Shown one piece after another: positions 1 to 8,632 of a DNA stretch of 36,822 bases. Position 1 is the first letter of the stretch; each line of letters begins with the position of its first letter. The notes under the pieces are model-generated. The model worked only from the letters and a program-made list of their open reading frames with translations, made no database searches and had not been told where the DNA came from. The DNA is taken from positions 1-36,822 of the forward strand of contig JBOIBN010000020.1 of assembly GCA_050739575.1 (NCBI GenBank), read 5' to 3'. The translations under genes and the position numbers were made by a program. Source of the DNA: JBOIBN01 sp050739575. Its GTDB lineage: Bacteria; Pseudomonadota; Gammaproteobacteria; JAKDMP01.

Positions 1-837
1 TACGGGTTCGCGGCCATGTTTGCGATGGTTGGAGTTTTTGCGCTCGGCTGGGTGGACAAGTTTGTCCTCGCCTGGCTTGCCGGTTCGCGCGCCGTGGGTT
101 TGTATCAAACGGCCGCTCAGCTCAGCGCGGCGGCGCCGGTGCTTGTACTAGGCGCTCTGGCGGCTATCGTTCTACCGGCCGCGGCGCACAGCATGGCACT
201 CGGCGACGACGCCCACAAAAGGGCCATTTTGATCGCGAGCACGAAATGGGCTTTTTTCCTTGTTCTACCGTTCGTTGCCGTGCTCATGGCCGCCCCGGGC
301 GATTTCATAACGAGTTTTTACGGCGGCCGCTATGCGGAGGCCGCTCCGGTGTTACGAATTCTGGCGCTCGGGCAGTTGGCGAACGGGGCGACGGGCCTGT
401 GCGGCGCCCTCTTGACGCTGTGGGGGGGCCAGCGACTCTGGGCCGTGCTGTCACTGGGGGCCATTCTGTTCACGGTTGTGGCGGACCTTTTCGCTATTCC
501 CCGCTGGAGCTTGATGGGAGCTGCGGTGGTGACCGCGGGGGTCAACTGGCTGCTCTACAGCGCAGGCATCATGCTCGTCGCGAAAAAAGCGGGCGGTCTT
601 CCCTATGGGACACAATTCTTGGTCGGTCCTTTGGCGGCTCTCGTTCCCGCCTTTGCGACGTGGACGTTTTCCGCGCTGCGGCCGACCTTACATGTTGGTG
701 CTGAGTGGATTCTCGTCGTGGCAGCGGCAAGCGGAGCTTGTTATCTGGGCATCGTGGGGCTGTTCGCCCGTGGGAATCATGACGTGCTGTTCTGGAATTG
801 GCTGGTCGGCACTGTCCGTGACGAGCGCGGCCCATGA
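1..837 (+). CDS. Polysaccharide flippase (MOP/Wzx-like), 3' part
   Basis: The reading frame is open from the first base of the window, so the N-terminal half lies outside; the first ATG at 16 is probably internal. The visible 278 residues form about seven hydrophobic segments separated by short basic loops. The pattern, with motifs such as VGLYQTAAQL and FYGGRYAEAAPVLRILALGQ, is that of the C-terminal half of lipid-linked oligosaccharide flippases of the MOP superfamily. These proteins move undecaprenyl-linked sugar units across the inner membrane. The stop overlaps the ATG of the following glycosyltransferase (ATGA), so the two are probably translationally coupled in an exopolysaccharide or O-antigen operon. 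The flippase assignment is by pattern and context; the substrate is unknown. Confidence 0.75.
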   Translation, partial: YGFAAMFAMVGVFALGWVDKFVLAWLAGSRAVGLYQTAAQLSAAAPVLVLGALAAIVLPAAAHSMALGDDAHKRAILIASTKWAFFLVLPFVAVLMAAPGDFITSFYGGRYAEAAPVLRILALGQLANGATGLCGALLTLWGGQRLWAVLSLGAILFTVVADLFAIPRWSLMGAAVVTAGVNWLLYSAGIMLVAKKAGGLPYGTQFLVGPLAALVPAFATWTFSALRPTLHVGAEWILVVAAASGACYLGIVGLFARGNHDVLFWNWLVGTVRDERGP

Positions 838-2150
838 GCAGCGAACCGTCTGGTGCCATGCACCTGGTGATGGTGTGCGACTTTTTTGCACCGGAGCCGG
901 GGAATCGGGCACGGCGAATGTACGAACGCGCCGCCTATCTTCGCCGGCAGGGATCCAGGGTGACAGTGATTGCGCCGTGCAGAGGAGGAAAGGCGGCGCG
1001 CAAACGAGTCGTGATCGAGCGTCGCGAGGGAATCGTCATATTGCGCGTGAAATCAATTTTCCCCCGCCTTGTTCCTTCTCTGCAGTATCACCGCCTACCG
1101 GCGTTTAGGCACCGATGGCTGCGCCCGTTCTTGCCTCTGCTCGGGTATCTGCGCTGGCTGCCAGTTGCGCTGCCGGTCGCGCTTTCGCTCGCCCGCCGGG
1201 CCGATGCCGTGCTCTACACGGCAAACAATCCCTTGTTGATGCACCTCTTCGGTGTGTGCGGGAGAAGACGTTTCAAAGGCTGGATTGCGGAGTTCCGCGA
1301 TCCGATGCGGGGGTGGGAGGATCGCCGTTACTCCCTGTGGAACCCGCTGGTGTCGGTATTCGAAAGCCTCGTCATGCGGCAGGCCGACAGGATTTGCCTG
1401 CGCAAGGGTTTACCGGTGAGCCCACAGGAGCTCGCACGGCGCTATCCGACTCAGCGTAACAAAATCATTGCCCTACCGGATTACGGCGTGGACCTCGCGC
1501 CTTATACGAGATTCCCGCCACCAGCGGCTGAGGGGCCGCCAGACGGAATCAGGGGGGTTTTCGCGGGCAACTTTTATGGCAATTTCAACGGTGCGACCTT
1601 GGCCGCCGCGGTTGCTCAGGTCAACGGATGGGGCACCCGGCTCGCGGTAGAGGTTTTCGGTGCGGATGGCCGCGGTATTCCGGATGAACCCGGCGTGTCC
1701 TGCCATGAAGCGATTCCCTATTGGGACCTCATCCAAGAATACAGAAGAACCGACTTCTTGATCGCGTATGTGTGGATCGGTACGAATTCGGATCTCCGCT
1801 TCCGGCCGTCGAAGTTGGCGGAACTGATCGCCGCGCAGCGTCCACTGCTCGTAATCTTGAATCGCCCGGCGGAGGTGGGCAAAGAGGTAGAGGCGGCCGG
1901 CATAGGCGTGAGTTGTGGCGAAACAGCGAATCAGATTGCAGCCGGCTTAGTCAAGATTGTACACATGATTTCCGCCCGGTCTTTCAATTTGGGTTATCGC
2001 GAACGGGTATGGGACGCTATATCCAATGAGGCAGCAGAACGCGCCTTTCGGGAGATGCTGATGGCGGTCTCGTCCGCGAACGGACGAAGCGGGGGTGCGC
2101 GGCGCGGGAAACGCGCGGGCGAGTCGGCAGCCGTGTCACGTCGACGCTGA
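834..2150 (+). CDS. Glycosyltransferase, GT4-like (GT-B fold)
   Basis: The 438-residue product has the layout of a GT-B glycosyltransferase. The N-terminal acceptor domain opens with VMVCDFFAPEPGNRARRMYE followed by a QGSRVTVIAP strand. An AEFRDPMRGW segment lies near residue 155, and the C-terminal donor-binding half contains GVFAGNFYGNFNG and FRPSKLAELIAAQRPLLVI near residues 325-345. It probably adds a sugar to a lipid-linked intermediate at the cytoplasmic face of the inner membrane, feeding the flippase encoded just upstream. The start ATG overlaps the upstream stop; a second in-frame ATG eight codons later is possible. The C-terminus is a basic, low-complexity tail. The 3' end overlaps a convergent gene by 15 bp. 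Sugar specificity cannot be read from the sequence. Confidence 0.8.
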   Translation: MSSEPSGAMHLVMVCDFFAPEPGNRARRMYERAAYLRRQGSRVTVIAPCRGGKAARKRVVIERREGIVILRVKSIFPRLVPSLQYHRLPAFRHRWLRPFLPLLGYLRWLPVALPVALSLARRADAVLYTANNPLLMHLFGVCGRRRFKGWIAEFRDPMRGWEDRRYSLWNPLVSVFESLVMRQADRICLRKGLPVSPQELARRYPTQRNKIIALPDYGVDLAPYTRFPPPAAEGPPDGIRGVFAGNFYGNFNGATLAAAVAQVNGWGTRLAVEVFGADGRGIPDEPGVSCHEAIPYWDLIQEYRRTDFLIAYVWIGTNSDLRFRPSKLAELIAAQRPLLVILNRPAEVGKEVEAAGIGVSCGETANQIAAGLVKIVHMISARSFNLGYRERVWDAISNEAAERAFREMLMAVSSANGRSGGARRGKRAGESAAVSRRR

Positions 2151-2672
2151 TTGCATCGTTTCCTGCGAACGGGCTGCAGGACGGCGCACTATCAGCACAA
2201 AAGCGTAACCGGATTGACCAGACTCCGGAACGCCCCGCATACTTCGGTAATACCAGACGTGGAATCCGTGTGGCATGAATCTTGTCGTGAGCCCTTTGAC
2301 GGACAAGAGGTTTGGACAGCCGATGACAAGAAGGCCGGCGTAAGCCAGGGACTGTGCCAGGTTGCTGAAGGCCCGTTCGGGATAACGCAGATGCTCAAGC
2401 ACATTGAAACAAACTATGAGATCGTATTTTTGGAGGGTCAGTGCATGTTCGTCCTCCAAATCGCCCAGGATTTTTTCGTCTGCGTAGGTATTTCGTTCAA
2501 GTTGCTCCGGGCTGATGTCGAGTAACGTTACGTATTTGGAATGAGGAATCCTGATGTGAGTAAAGGAACCTCTCCCTGCCTCCGGGACCCGGATTATGCG
2601 GCCCGAAGACAGGCTGGCGTTCAGCACCTCATGGTGCAGATCGCAGAACGTCGGCTTGCCGCATTGGTTCAA
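2136..2672 (-). CDS. SAM-dependent methyltransferase-like protein, internally shortened
   Basis: This 178-residue frame carries class I methyltransferase features: YVTLLDISPEQLERNTYA, then the motif II/III-like stretch YDLIVCFNVLEHL and LLVIGCPNLLSVKGLTTRF. From memory of the family, full-length relatives in polysaccharide loci are clearly longer, continuing after FHVWYYR with a GxxPFPT-type segment and ending in an FVL-RR strand. Here VPESGQSGYA joins directly to FVLIVRRPAAR, so an in-frame internal deletion is likely and the enzyme is probably inactive. The only usable start is TTG at 2672, preceded by GGAG at a sensible distance. A TGA lies in frame shortly upstream, so the N-terminus may also be damaged. 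It lies 52 bp downstream of manC and may be cotranscribed with it. Confidence 0.6.
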   Translation of the reverse strand: MNQCGKPTFCDLHHEVLNASLSSGRIIRVPEAGRGSFTHIRIPHSKYVTLLDISPEQLERNTYADEKILGDLEDEHALTLQKYDLIVCFNVLEHLRYPERAFSNLAQSLAYAGLLVIGCPNLLSVKGLTTRFMPHGFHVWYYRSMRGVPESGQSGYAFVLIVRRPAARSQETMQSAST

Positions 2673-2724
2673 CTCGGCTCCACAAACGAGTTTTCAACGG
2701 GAGGACAGCTTCCGGCGGAGCAGC

Positions 2725-4167
2725 TCAGGTGCCAGCGCGACCATAGTCGTCCTCGAAACGGACGATATCGTCCTCGCCCAGATAGGCGCCGCGCTGTATC
2801 TCGATGACTTCGAGCGGCGACTCGCCCTTGTTGGCCAGCCGGTGACGGGTGTTCAATGGGACATGGACGGACTCGTCCTCCCGCAGCGTGAAAACATCCT
2901 CGGCGAGCGTCACCTCGGCCTCGCCCCGCACCACCAGCCAGTGCTCTGAGCGCTGGCGGTGCAGTTGCAGCGACAGGCTCGCACCAGGCATCACCTGGAT
3001 GCGTTTCACCTGCATGTGCGAGTTACTGTTCAGGCACTCGTACCAGCCCCAGGGACGGTACACCCGCAGATGGCTTTCGGCTTCCCGCCATCCCTGCGCC
3101 TGCAACGTTATCACCAATTGTTTCACGTCTTGTGCACGGTTCATAGGCGCCACCAGCACCGCATCCGGCGTCTCCACCACCACCTGGTCGCGCAGCCCCA
3201 CGGCAGCTACGAGGCGACCGCTGGAATAGACATAGGAACCGGATACGTCGTCGAGCAGCACATCGCCGTGGGTCGCGTTGTCGTCCGCGCCGTTGCTGCC
3301 GGCCGCCAGCAGACTCGCCCAGGAGCCGAGATCGCTCCAACCCGTATCCAGTTCCACCACTGCCACGCCGGACTTGGCATGTTCGAGCACCGCGTGTTCG
3401 ATGGATGCGCCGCGACAGATCCCGAAGGCCTGACGATCCAGCCGCAGAAAGGCGCCATCCTTCTTTACATTGCGGGCTGCCGCCGCCACGGCCTGCGCGA
3501 TCGCCGGCGCATGGCGTTCGAGCGCCCGCAGATAGACATCCGGCCGCAGCAGATGAATGCCGCTATTCCAGAGATAGTTCCCGTCGGCTACATACGCCGT
3601 TGCCGTCCGGACATCCGGTTTTTCCTTGAACTGCACCACCCGATACACCCCGTTCGCATCCGCAACGGGATCCTTGCGAATGTATCCGTATCCCGTATGC
3701 GGGCCGCTTGGCCTGACGCCAAACACCACCATCGTCCCCTGTTGCGCGGCGGCGATGCCCTTGTCCACCGCGGCCGCGAGGCGGGCTTCGTCTTCCACGT
3801 AATGGTCGGAAGGAAAGGCGAGAATAAGTGCATCAGGTCGCGTGCGGGCCACATGAATCGCCGCCGCCGCGAGAGCGGGTGCGGTGTTTCGCGCTACCGG
3901 TTCCAGCAGGAGTTCCGCGTCTTCCACCCCCGCTTGCGCCAGTTCGTGCAGGGCCAGAAAGCGATGCTCCTCCTGGGTTGCAATCAGCAGCGAGTGAAAC
4001 GACGCCAGTTTTCGAGCCCGTAATATGGTCTCCTGAAAAAGCGATCGCTCGCCCAACAATTTGAGGAACTGTTTGGGCCGTGTCCGGCGTGAAAGCGGCC
4101 ACAGCCGCGTGCCCGAGCCGCCGCACAGGATGACCGCAACAATCTCGGTATTCTTACTCGGGCTCAT
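2725..4167 (-). CDS. manC: Mannose-1-phosphate guanylyltransferase / mannose-6-phosphate isomerase (type II)
   Basis: This bifunctional enzyme makes GDP-mannose from mannose-1-phosphate and interconverts mannose-6-phosphate and fructose-6-phosphate. The nucleotidyltransferase domain carries the signature ILCGGSGTRLWPLSR near the N-terminus, then FPSDHYVED, VQFKEKPD, NYLWNSGIHL and SDLGSWASL. The C-terminal cupin isomerase domain has RPWGWYE, QLHRQRSEHW and NTRHRLANKG. The length of about 480 residues is normal for AlgA/ManC/XanB proteins. I place the start at the ATG at 4167, which has GGAA seven bases upstream; an in-frame ATG at 4191 would add eight residues. It is transcribed towards the methyltransferase gene, convergent to the flippase and glycosyltransferase genes, and supplies mannose, fucose or rhamnose donors for the polysaccharide made here. 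Confidence 0.93.
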   Translation of the reverse strand: MSPSKNTEIVAVILCGGSGTRLWPLSRRTRPKQFLKLLGERSLFQETILRARKLASFHSLLIATQEEHRFLALHELAQAGVEDAELLLEPVARNTAPALAAAAIHVARTRPDALILAFPSDHYVEDEARLAAAVDKGIAAAQQGTMVVFGVRPSGPHTGYGYIRKDPVADANGVYRVVQFKEKPDVRTATAYVADGNYLWNSGIHLLRPDVYLRALERHAPAIAQAVAAAARNVKKDGAFLRLDRQAFGICRGASIEHAVLEHAKSGVAVVELDTGWSDLGSWASLLAAGSNGADDNATHGDVLLDDVSGSYVYSSGRLVAAVGLRDQVVVETPDAVLVAPMNRAQDVKQLVITLQAQGWREAESHLRVYRPWGWYECLNSNSHMQVKRIQVMPGASLSLQLHRQRSEHWLVVRGEAEVTLAEDVFTLREDESVHVPLNTRHRLANKGESPLEVIEIQRGAYLGEDDIVRFEDDYGRAGT

Positions 4168-4323
4168 TCCCGCATTCCATTGGGGCGGCACAAAGAGGGC
4201 AGGATCGTTTGATTGACGGACCTCGAACTGGTTCCGTCAGCGGAAGCAAGACCCGGAACACTGCAACAAGCGATAAGGCTGTCCCGCCGTGAGCCGAAGA
4301 ATGCAAGGCGGCATCAAAAATGT

Positions 4324-5562
4324 TCAGGCGGCTCGGCGCCGGTAGCTGCGAGCTACATAGGCCTCCACGAGTTCCTGAAACTCGGCCGCAATGGCATCGC
4401 CCTTCAAAGTCACGGTCTTTTTGCCGTCCTCGAATACGGGCGCAACCGGCTTTTCGCCGCTGCCGGGCAGACTGATGCCGATGTTGGCGTGCTTGCTTTC
4501 GCCCGGGCCGTTCACGACGCAACCCATCACGGCGACGCGCATTTCCTCCACCCCTTCGTATTCCCGCTTCCAGACCGGCATGCGTTCACGGGTATAGCGC
4601 TGGATGTCCTGCGCGAGTTCCTGAAAGTAGCTCGAAGTCGTGCGCCCGCAGCCTGGGCATGCGGTCACGGCCGGCATGAAGGCGCGCAGCCCCAAGGCCT
4701 GCAGGACTTCCTGCGCGACATGCACTTCCTTCTCGCGCGGGGCCCCCGGCTCGGGCGTGATCGAGACACGGATGGTATCGCCAATGCCCTCGGCGAGTAG
4801 TATCGAAAGCCCTGCAGTGGAGGTCACGATGCCCTTGGTGCCCATCCCGGCCTCAGTGAGACCGAGGTGCAGCGGGTAATCGCACCTGGCGGCAAGATCG
4901 CGGTACACCCGCAGCAGATCCTGCACCCGGCTCATCTTGCAGGAGAGAATGATGCGATCGTGCGCGAGGCCAATTTCTTCGGCCTGCGCCGCACTTCTGA
5001 GGGCGGATTCCACCATCGCCTCAAACATGACAGCGTTGGCGTCCTTCGGCTCCGGGCTCTTAGCATTCTCGTCCATCAAATGGGTGAGCAAGTCCTGATC
5101 CAGGCTGCCCCAGTTGACCCCGATGCGCACGGGCTTTTCGTGCTTGCAGGCGATCTCGATGATGGTCGTGAATTGCGGATCGCGCTTGGAGCCGCGACCG
5201 ACATTGCCGGGGTTGACGCGCAACTTGTCGAGCGCCTCGGCGCATTCCGGATGTGCCGTCAGCAGGCGATGGCCGTTGAAGTGGAAGTCGCCGATCAGCG
5301 GTACCGAGACGCCCAGCTTCGCGAGTCCCTCGCGCACCTGCGGCACGGCAGCCGCGGCCTCGTCGGTATTCACCGTCATGCGCACCAGTTCGGAACCCGC
5401 GCGCGCGAGCTCCGCCACCTGGCGAACCGTGGCCGCAACGTCGGCGGTGTCGGTGTTGGTCATGGACTGTACGGCGATCGGGGCGCCGCCGCCGATCGTG
5501 ACCACGCCCACGCGCACACCAACGGAGGCACGGCGGGGTTTGAGCGGGCTCTCTTCGTTCAT
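4324..5562 (-). CDS. ispG: 4-hydroxy-3-methylbut-2-en-1-yl diphosphate synthase (flavodoxin/ferredoxin)
   Basis: IspG (GcpE) carries out the penultimate step of the MEP isoprenoid pathway, reducing the cyclic diphosphate MEcPP to HMBPP with a [4Fe-4S] cluster. The 412-residue product is full length. It has the N-terminal barrel motifs VQSMTNTDT and GDFHFNGH, the segment RVNPGNVG, the WGSLD loop with a proteobacterial-type insertion behind it, and the C-terminal cluster ligands Cys302, Cys305 and Cys348 (ACPGCGRT and GCVVNGPGESKHANIG) with Glu355 as the further ligand or catalytic residue. No strong ribosome binding site precedes the ATG. It stands divergent from the gcv operon with about 137 bp between them. 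Confidence 0.96.
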   Translation of the reverse strand: MNEESPLKPRRASVGVRVGVVTIGGGAPIAVQSMTNTDTADVAATVRQVAELARAGSELVRMTVNTDEAAAAVPQVREGLAKLGVSVPLIGDFHFNGHRLLTAHPECAEALDKLRVNPGNVGRGSKRDPQFTTIIEIACKHEKPVRIGVNWGSLDQDLLTHLMDENAKSPEPKDANAVMFEAMVESALRSAAQAEEIGLAHDRIILSCKMSRVQDLLRVYRDLAARCDYPLHLGLTEAGMGTKGIVTSTAGLSILLAEGIGDTIRVSITPEPGAPREKEVHVAQEVLQALGLRAFMPAVTACPGCGRTTSSYFQELAQDIQRYTRERMPVWKREYEGVEEMRVAVMGCVVNGPGESKHANIGISLPGSGEKPVAPVFEDGKKTVTLKGDAIAAEFQELVEAYVARSYRRRAA

Positions 5563-5606
5563 CGGGGCTGAAACAATGGCCTGTCAAGTCCATCATATTT
5601 TTACAT

Positions 5607-5677
5607 ACGCCTTATGATATGGCGTGATCGGCCCGCATATTTGGGCCTTCGTGGCATCGGCGCAAGCGGCGCCCGAT
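5607..5677 (+). promoter_or_regulatory. Leader of gcvT with three consecutive hairpins
   Basis: Three small inverted repeats follow each other in the leader: ACGCC (5607-5611) with GGCGT (5621-5625); GGCCC (5630-5634) with GGGCC (5643-5647); and ATCGG (5656-5660) with CCGAT (5673-5677). All lie upstream of the gcvT start at 5700. They could form a structured 5' UTR, but none is followed by a U run, and the conserved glycine-riboswitch core is not recognisable. Their reality as RNA elements is an inference from base pairing alone. Confidence 0.3.
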
Positions 5678-5699
5678 CCGTTTTCATCGCGAGGACTTC

Positions 5700-6791
5700 A
5701 TGGAGCGCAAAACCCCGCTTTACGCCGAGCACGAGGCAGCGGGCGCCCGCCTGGCGCCTTTCGCCGGCTGGCTGATGCCGCTCGCCTACGGCTCGGAACT
5801 GGCCGAGCACCGCGCCGTGCGTGAAGCCGCGGGGCTATTCGATGTCTCGCACATGGGCATCGTGGACTTCGAGGGCGCGCGCACCGGGGAGCTTTTGCGC
5901 CGGCTCTATGCGAACGACGTCGGCCGCCTGACAACGCCCGGCCAGGCCCAATACGGCGTCATGCTTAACCCCGAGGGCGGCATCAAGGACGATCTCATCA
6001 CCTATTATCGCGGGCCCGGGCGCTACCGCACGGTGGTGAACGCGGGCACGCGCGAGGGCGATCTCGCCTGGATTCGCCGTCACGCCGATGACTTCGGCGT
6101 GCGCGTCTCCGAGCGCGAGGATCTGGCCATGCTCGCCGTGCAAGGCCCGCGGGCGCGCGAGCTTGCGGCGGCGGTGCTGCCCGAAGCGCTCAAGGGTGGT
6201 GCGCTGGAACTCAAGCCCTTTACCGCCGCCGAAAGCGGCGACTGGCTCATCGCTCGTACCGGTTACACCGGCGAGGACGGCTGGGAGCTGATGCTGCCCG
6301 CCGGGCGCGCGGCGGGATTGTGGCGGGCTCTCGTCGAGACCGGCGTGACGCCGTGCGGGCTCATCGCGCGCGATTCGCTGCGGCTCGAGGCCGGACTCAA
6401 CCTCTACGGTCAGGACATGGACGCGACCACCCATCCTTACGAATCGAACCTCGGCTGGACAGTTGCCCTGGATCCCGAAGATCGGGACTTCATCGGTCGT
6501 GCAGCCCTCGAACGTGCGCGCTCCGAACGCGACGGTCTCCGTCTCGTTGGCCTCGTACTCAAAGATCGCGGCGTGATCCGTCACGGCCAAGCGGTGCAAA
6601 CGACCACGGGCGAGGGTGTGGTTACCAGCGGCGGCTTTGCGCCCACGCTGGGCCGCTCGATCGCACTCGCCCGCATTCCCGCGGGGACAGAGACCGAGGC
6701 CGCCGTCGTCATCCGCAATCGCAAGCTGTCGGCCGCAATCGTGGCACCACCTTTCGTGCGCCGGGGCAAGGTGCGCGTCAACTACGACTGA
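5700..6791 (+). CDS. gcvT: Aminomethyltransferase (glycine cleavage T protein)
   Basis: T protein takes the aminomethyl group carried on the lipoyl arm of GcvH and transfers the methylene to tetrahydrofolate, releasing ammonia. The 363-residue sequence is complete. It includes FAGWLMPLAYGSELAEHRAVR, GLFDVSHMG near residue 46, the GGIKDDL segment (residues 93-99) holding the aspartate that matches the catalytic Asp of the E. coli enzyme, VVNAGTREGDLAWI, and the C-terminal barrel with RTGYTGEDGWE and RDSLRLEAGLNLYGQDMD. A GAGGA ribosome site precedes the ATG. It opens the operon gcvT-gcvH-gcvPA-tpx-gcvPB-pfkB, with only 24 bp to gcvH. Confidence 0.96.
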   Translation: MERKTPLYAEHEAAGARLAPFAGWLMPLAYGSELAEHRAVREAAGLFDVSHMGIVDFEGARTGELLRRLYANDVGRLTTPGQAQYGVMLNPEGGIKDDLITYYRGPGRYRTVVNAGTREGDLAWIRRHADDFGVRVSEREDLAMLAVQGPRARELAAAVLPEALKGGALELKPFTAAESGDWLIARTGYTGEDGWELMLPAGRAAGLWRALVETGVTPCGLIARDSLRLEAGLNLYGQDMDATTHPYESNLGWTVALDPEDRDFIGRAALERARSERDGLRLVGLVLKDRGVIRHGQAVQTTTGEGVVTSGGFAPTLGRSIALARIPAGTETEAAVVIRNRKLSAAIVAPPFVRRGKVRVNYD

Positions 6792-6815
6792 CCGTCGTTC
6801 CGCAAGGAGGAAATC

Positions 6816-7208
6816 ATGAGCGACATACCCGCCGATCTGCATTACAGCGAAACCCACGAGTGGCTGCGCGAACTTGAGGACGGCACGCTCGAACTCGGAG
6901 TAACCCAGCATGCCCAGCACGCCCTTGGCGATCTGGTCTACGTGGAATTGCCCGAAACAGGCGCCGAACTCAGCGCGGGCGAAGGCTGCGCGGTAGTGGA
7001 ATCCACCAAGGCCGCTTCCGATGTCTACAGCCCGGTGGACGGCGAGGTTGCCGCAGCCAACGAGGCGCTCGCTACCAGCCCCGAACTGGTCAATCAGGAT
7101 CCCTACGGCGAGGGCTGGCTGCTGCGCATTCGTCCTGCCGAAGCAGGACTGCCGAACAAGCTCATGGACGCCGAGGGCTACGCGACCTATATCGAATCCG
7201 AAAGCTGA
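6816..7208 (+). CDS. gcvH: Glycine cleavage system H protein
   Basis: This is the small lipoyl carrier protein that shuttles the aminomethyl intermediate between the P, T and L proteins. The 130-residue product has HEWLRELEDG at the N-terminus, GDLVYVELPE, and the lipoylation site at Lys65 in VVESTKAASDVYSP, followed by the conserved EALATSPELVNQDPYGEGW. The start is set by a perfect AAGGAGG eight bases upstream. It sits between gcvT and gcvPA in the operon. Lipoylation and re-oxidation by the L protein must come from genes outside the window. Confidence 0.97.
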   Translation: MSDIPADLHYSETHEWLRELEDGTLELGVTQHAQHALGDLVYVELPETGAELSAGEGCAVVESTKAASDVYSPVDGEVAAANEALATSPELVNQDPYGEGWLLRIRPAEAGLPNKLMDAEGYATYIESES

Positions 7209-7221
7209 GGCACCGCCGTCC

Positions 7222-8628
7222 ATGCCCTTCATTCCTCATACTGAAGACGACGTCCGCGAAATGCTTTCCGCGGTCGGTGTCGGAAACATCGGCGAGTTGT
7301 TCGACGAAATCCCCCGCGAGTTGCGCATCGAACGTCTCGATGGCGTGCCGTCGGGATTGAGCGAACAGGAAATCGCCCGGCTCATGCGCGAACGTGCACG
7401 GGCCGACCGCACGCCGCTGTCCTTCCTGGGCGCCGGCGCCTACGAGCACCACATTCCGGCCGCGGTCTGGGAGATCGCGACCCGCGGCGAGTTCTACAGT
7501 TCCTATACGCCGTATCAGGCCGAGGCCAGCCAGGGCACGCTCCAGCTCATCTACGAATTTCAATCCATGATGACCGCGCTCACCGGGCTCGAGGTCTCCA
7601 ACGCTTCGCTCTATGACGGCGCTTCGGCACTTGCCGAGGCGGCGCTCATGGCGCTGCGTATCCAGCGCAAGGACACGACGCGGCGCGTACTCGTTCCCGC
7701 CGCGCTCAACCCGCGCTACAAGGCGGTGCTCGAAACCATTTGTGCGCCGCAGGAAATCACGTTTCATGAAATCGCCTGGGATGCTGCGAGCGGACGCATG
7801 AGCGAGCGGGCGCTCGCCGACGCACCCCCCGCCGCGGCACTCATCGTCGCCCAGCCCAACTTCTTCGGCGTACTCGAAGACGTAGATCGACTGGAACGTT
7901 ATGCGCGCGAACGTGGGCTTGCACTCGTCGGCGCGGTCAATCCGGTGAGCCTCGCGCTACTCAAACCACCGGGCGCCTGGGGCGAAGCGGGCGCCGACAT
8001 CGCCTGCGGCGAAGGTCAGCCGCTCGGTGTGCCTATGAGTTCGGGTGGACCGTATTTCGGCTTCATGACCTGCCGCAAGGCGCACGTGCGCCAATTGCCG
8101 GGCCGCATCGTTGGGCGCACGACGGGCGCCCAGGGGCGCACGGGTTTCGTGCTCACATTGCAGGCGCGCGAGCAACATATCCGCCGATCCAAGGCGACTT
8201 CCAACATCTGCACCAATCAGGGGCTCGCCGTTACCGCGGCGACGATCCACATGGCGCTCGTCGGATCGCGGGGACTGCGCCAGGTCGCGGCGGCGAGCCA
8301 CGAGCGTACCCGCGGGCTCATCACCCGCTGCGAAGCCATCGGGTGCAGCCGACGCTTCACGGCGCCCTTCTTTCACGAGGCCGCGATCACGCTCGGCTGC
8401 GATGCAGATGCAGTGCTCGCGCAGATGCTTGCGGCAAGCGACATCGTCGGCGGCTACGATCTCACCCATGCCGCGCCCGAACTCGCCGATTCGATGCTCG
8501 TCTGCACAACCGAGACCAAGACCGAGGACGACCTCGACCGTTACGCCGCGGCGCTCGCCGAAGCCCTGAAATCGGAGTTACCTGCCAAGGCTCGAATCGC
8601 CACCGTTTCCGTACACGACAGGAGTTAA
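7222..8628 (+). CDS. gcvPA: Glycine dehydrogenase (decarboxylating) subunit 1
   Basis: This is the N-terminal half of a split glycine decarboxylase P protein, 468 residues, which decarboxylates glycine together with GcvPB. I start it at ATG 7222 (MPFIPHTEDDVREML), the classic GcvPA N-terminus, 13 bp after the gcvH stop; the frame stays open further upstream only because it runs through gcvH. Family motifs include SFLGAGAYEHHIPA, YTPYQAEASQGTLQLIYEFQ, SSGGPYFGFMTC, and ATSNICTNQ near the end of the large domain. It lacks the PLP lysine, as expected for this subunit; that residue is in GcvPB. The tpx gene starts 4 bp after its stop. Confidence 0.95.
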   Translation: MPFIPHTEDDVREMLSAVGVGNIGELFDEIPRELRIERLDGVPSGLSEQEIARLMRERARADRTPLSFLGAGAYEHHIPAAVWEIATRGEFYSSYTPYQAEASQGTLQLIYEFQSMMTALTGLEVSNASLYDGASALAEAALMALRIQRKDTTRRVLVPAALNPRYKAVLETICAPQEITFHEIAWDAASGRMSERALADAPPAAALIVAQPNFFGVLEDVDRLERYARERGLALVGAVNPVSLALLKPPGAWGEAGADIACGEGQPLGVPMSSGGPYFGFMTCRKAHVRQLPGRIVGRTTGAQGRTGFVLTLQAREQHIRRSKATSNICTNQGLAVTAATIHMALVGSRGLRQVAAASHERTRGLITRCEAIGCSRRFTAPFFHEAAITLGCDADAVLAQMLAASDIVGGYDLTHAAPELADSMLVCTTETKTEDDLDRYAAALAEALKSELPAKARIATVSVHDRS

Positions 8629-8632
8629 CACC

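Noticed and set aside
2959..4023. 354-codon open frame opposite manC
   Set aside because: Antisense of an unambiguous ManC gene.
5563..5699. Glycine riboswitch upstream of gcvT
   Set aside because: The conserved core of the aptamer is not found; only unrelated short hairpins are seen.
5835..7232. Long antisense open frame (465 codons) opposite gcvT and gcvH
   Set aside because: It lies fully opposite two certain genes and owes its length to GC-rich third positions; its protein has no recognisable motif.
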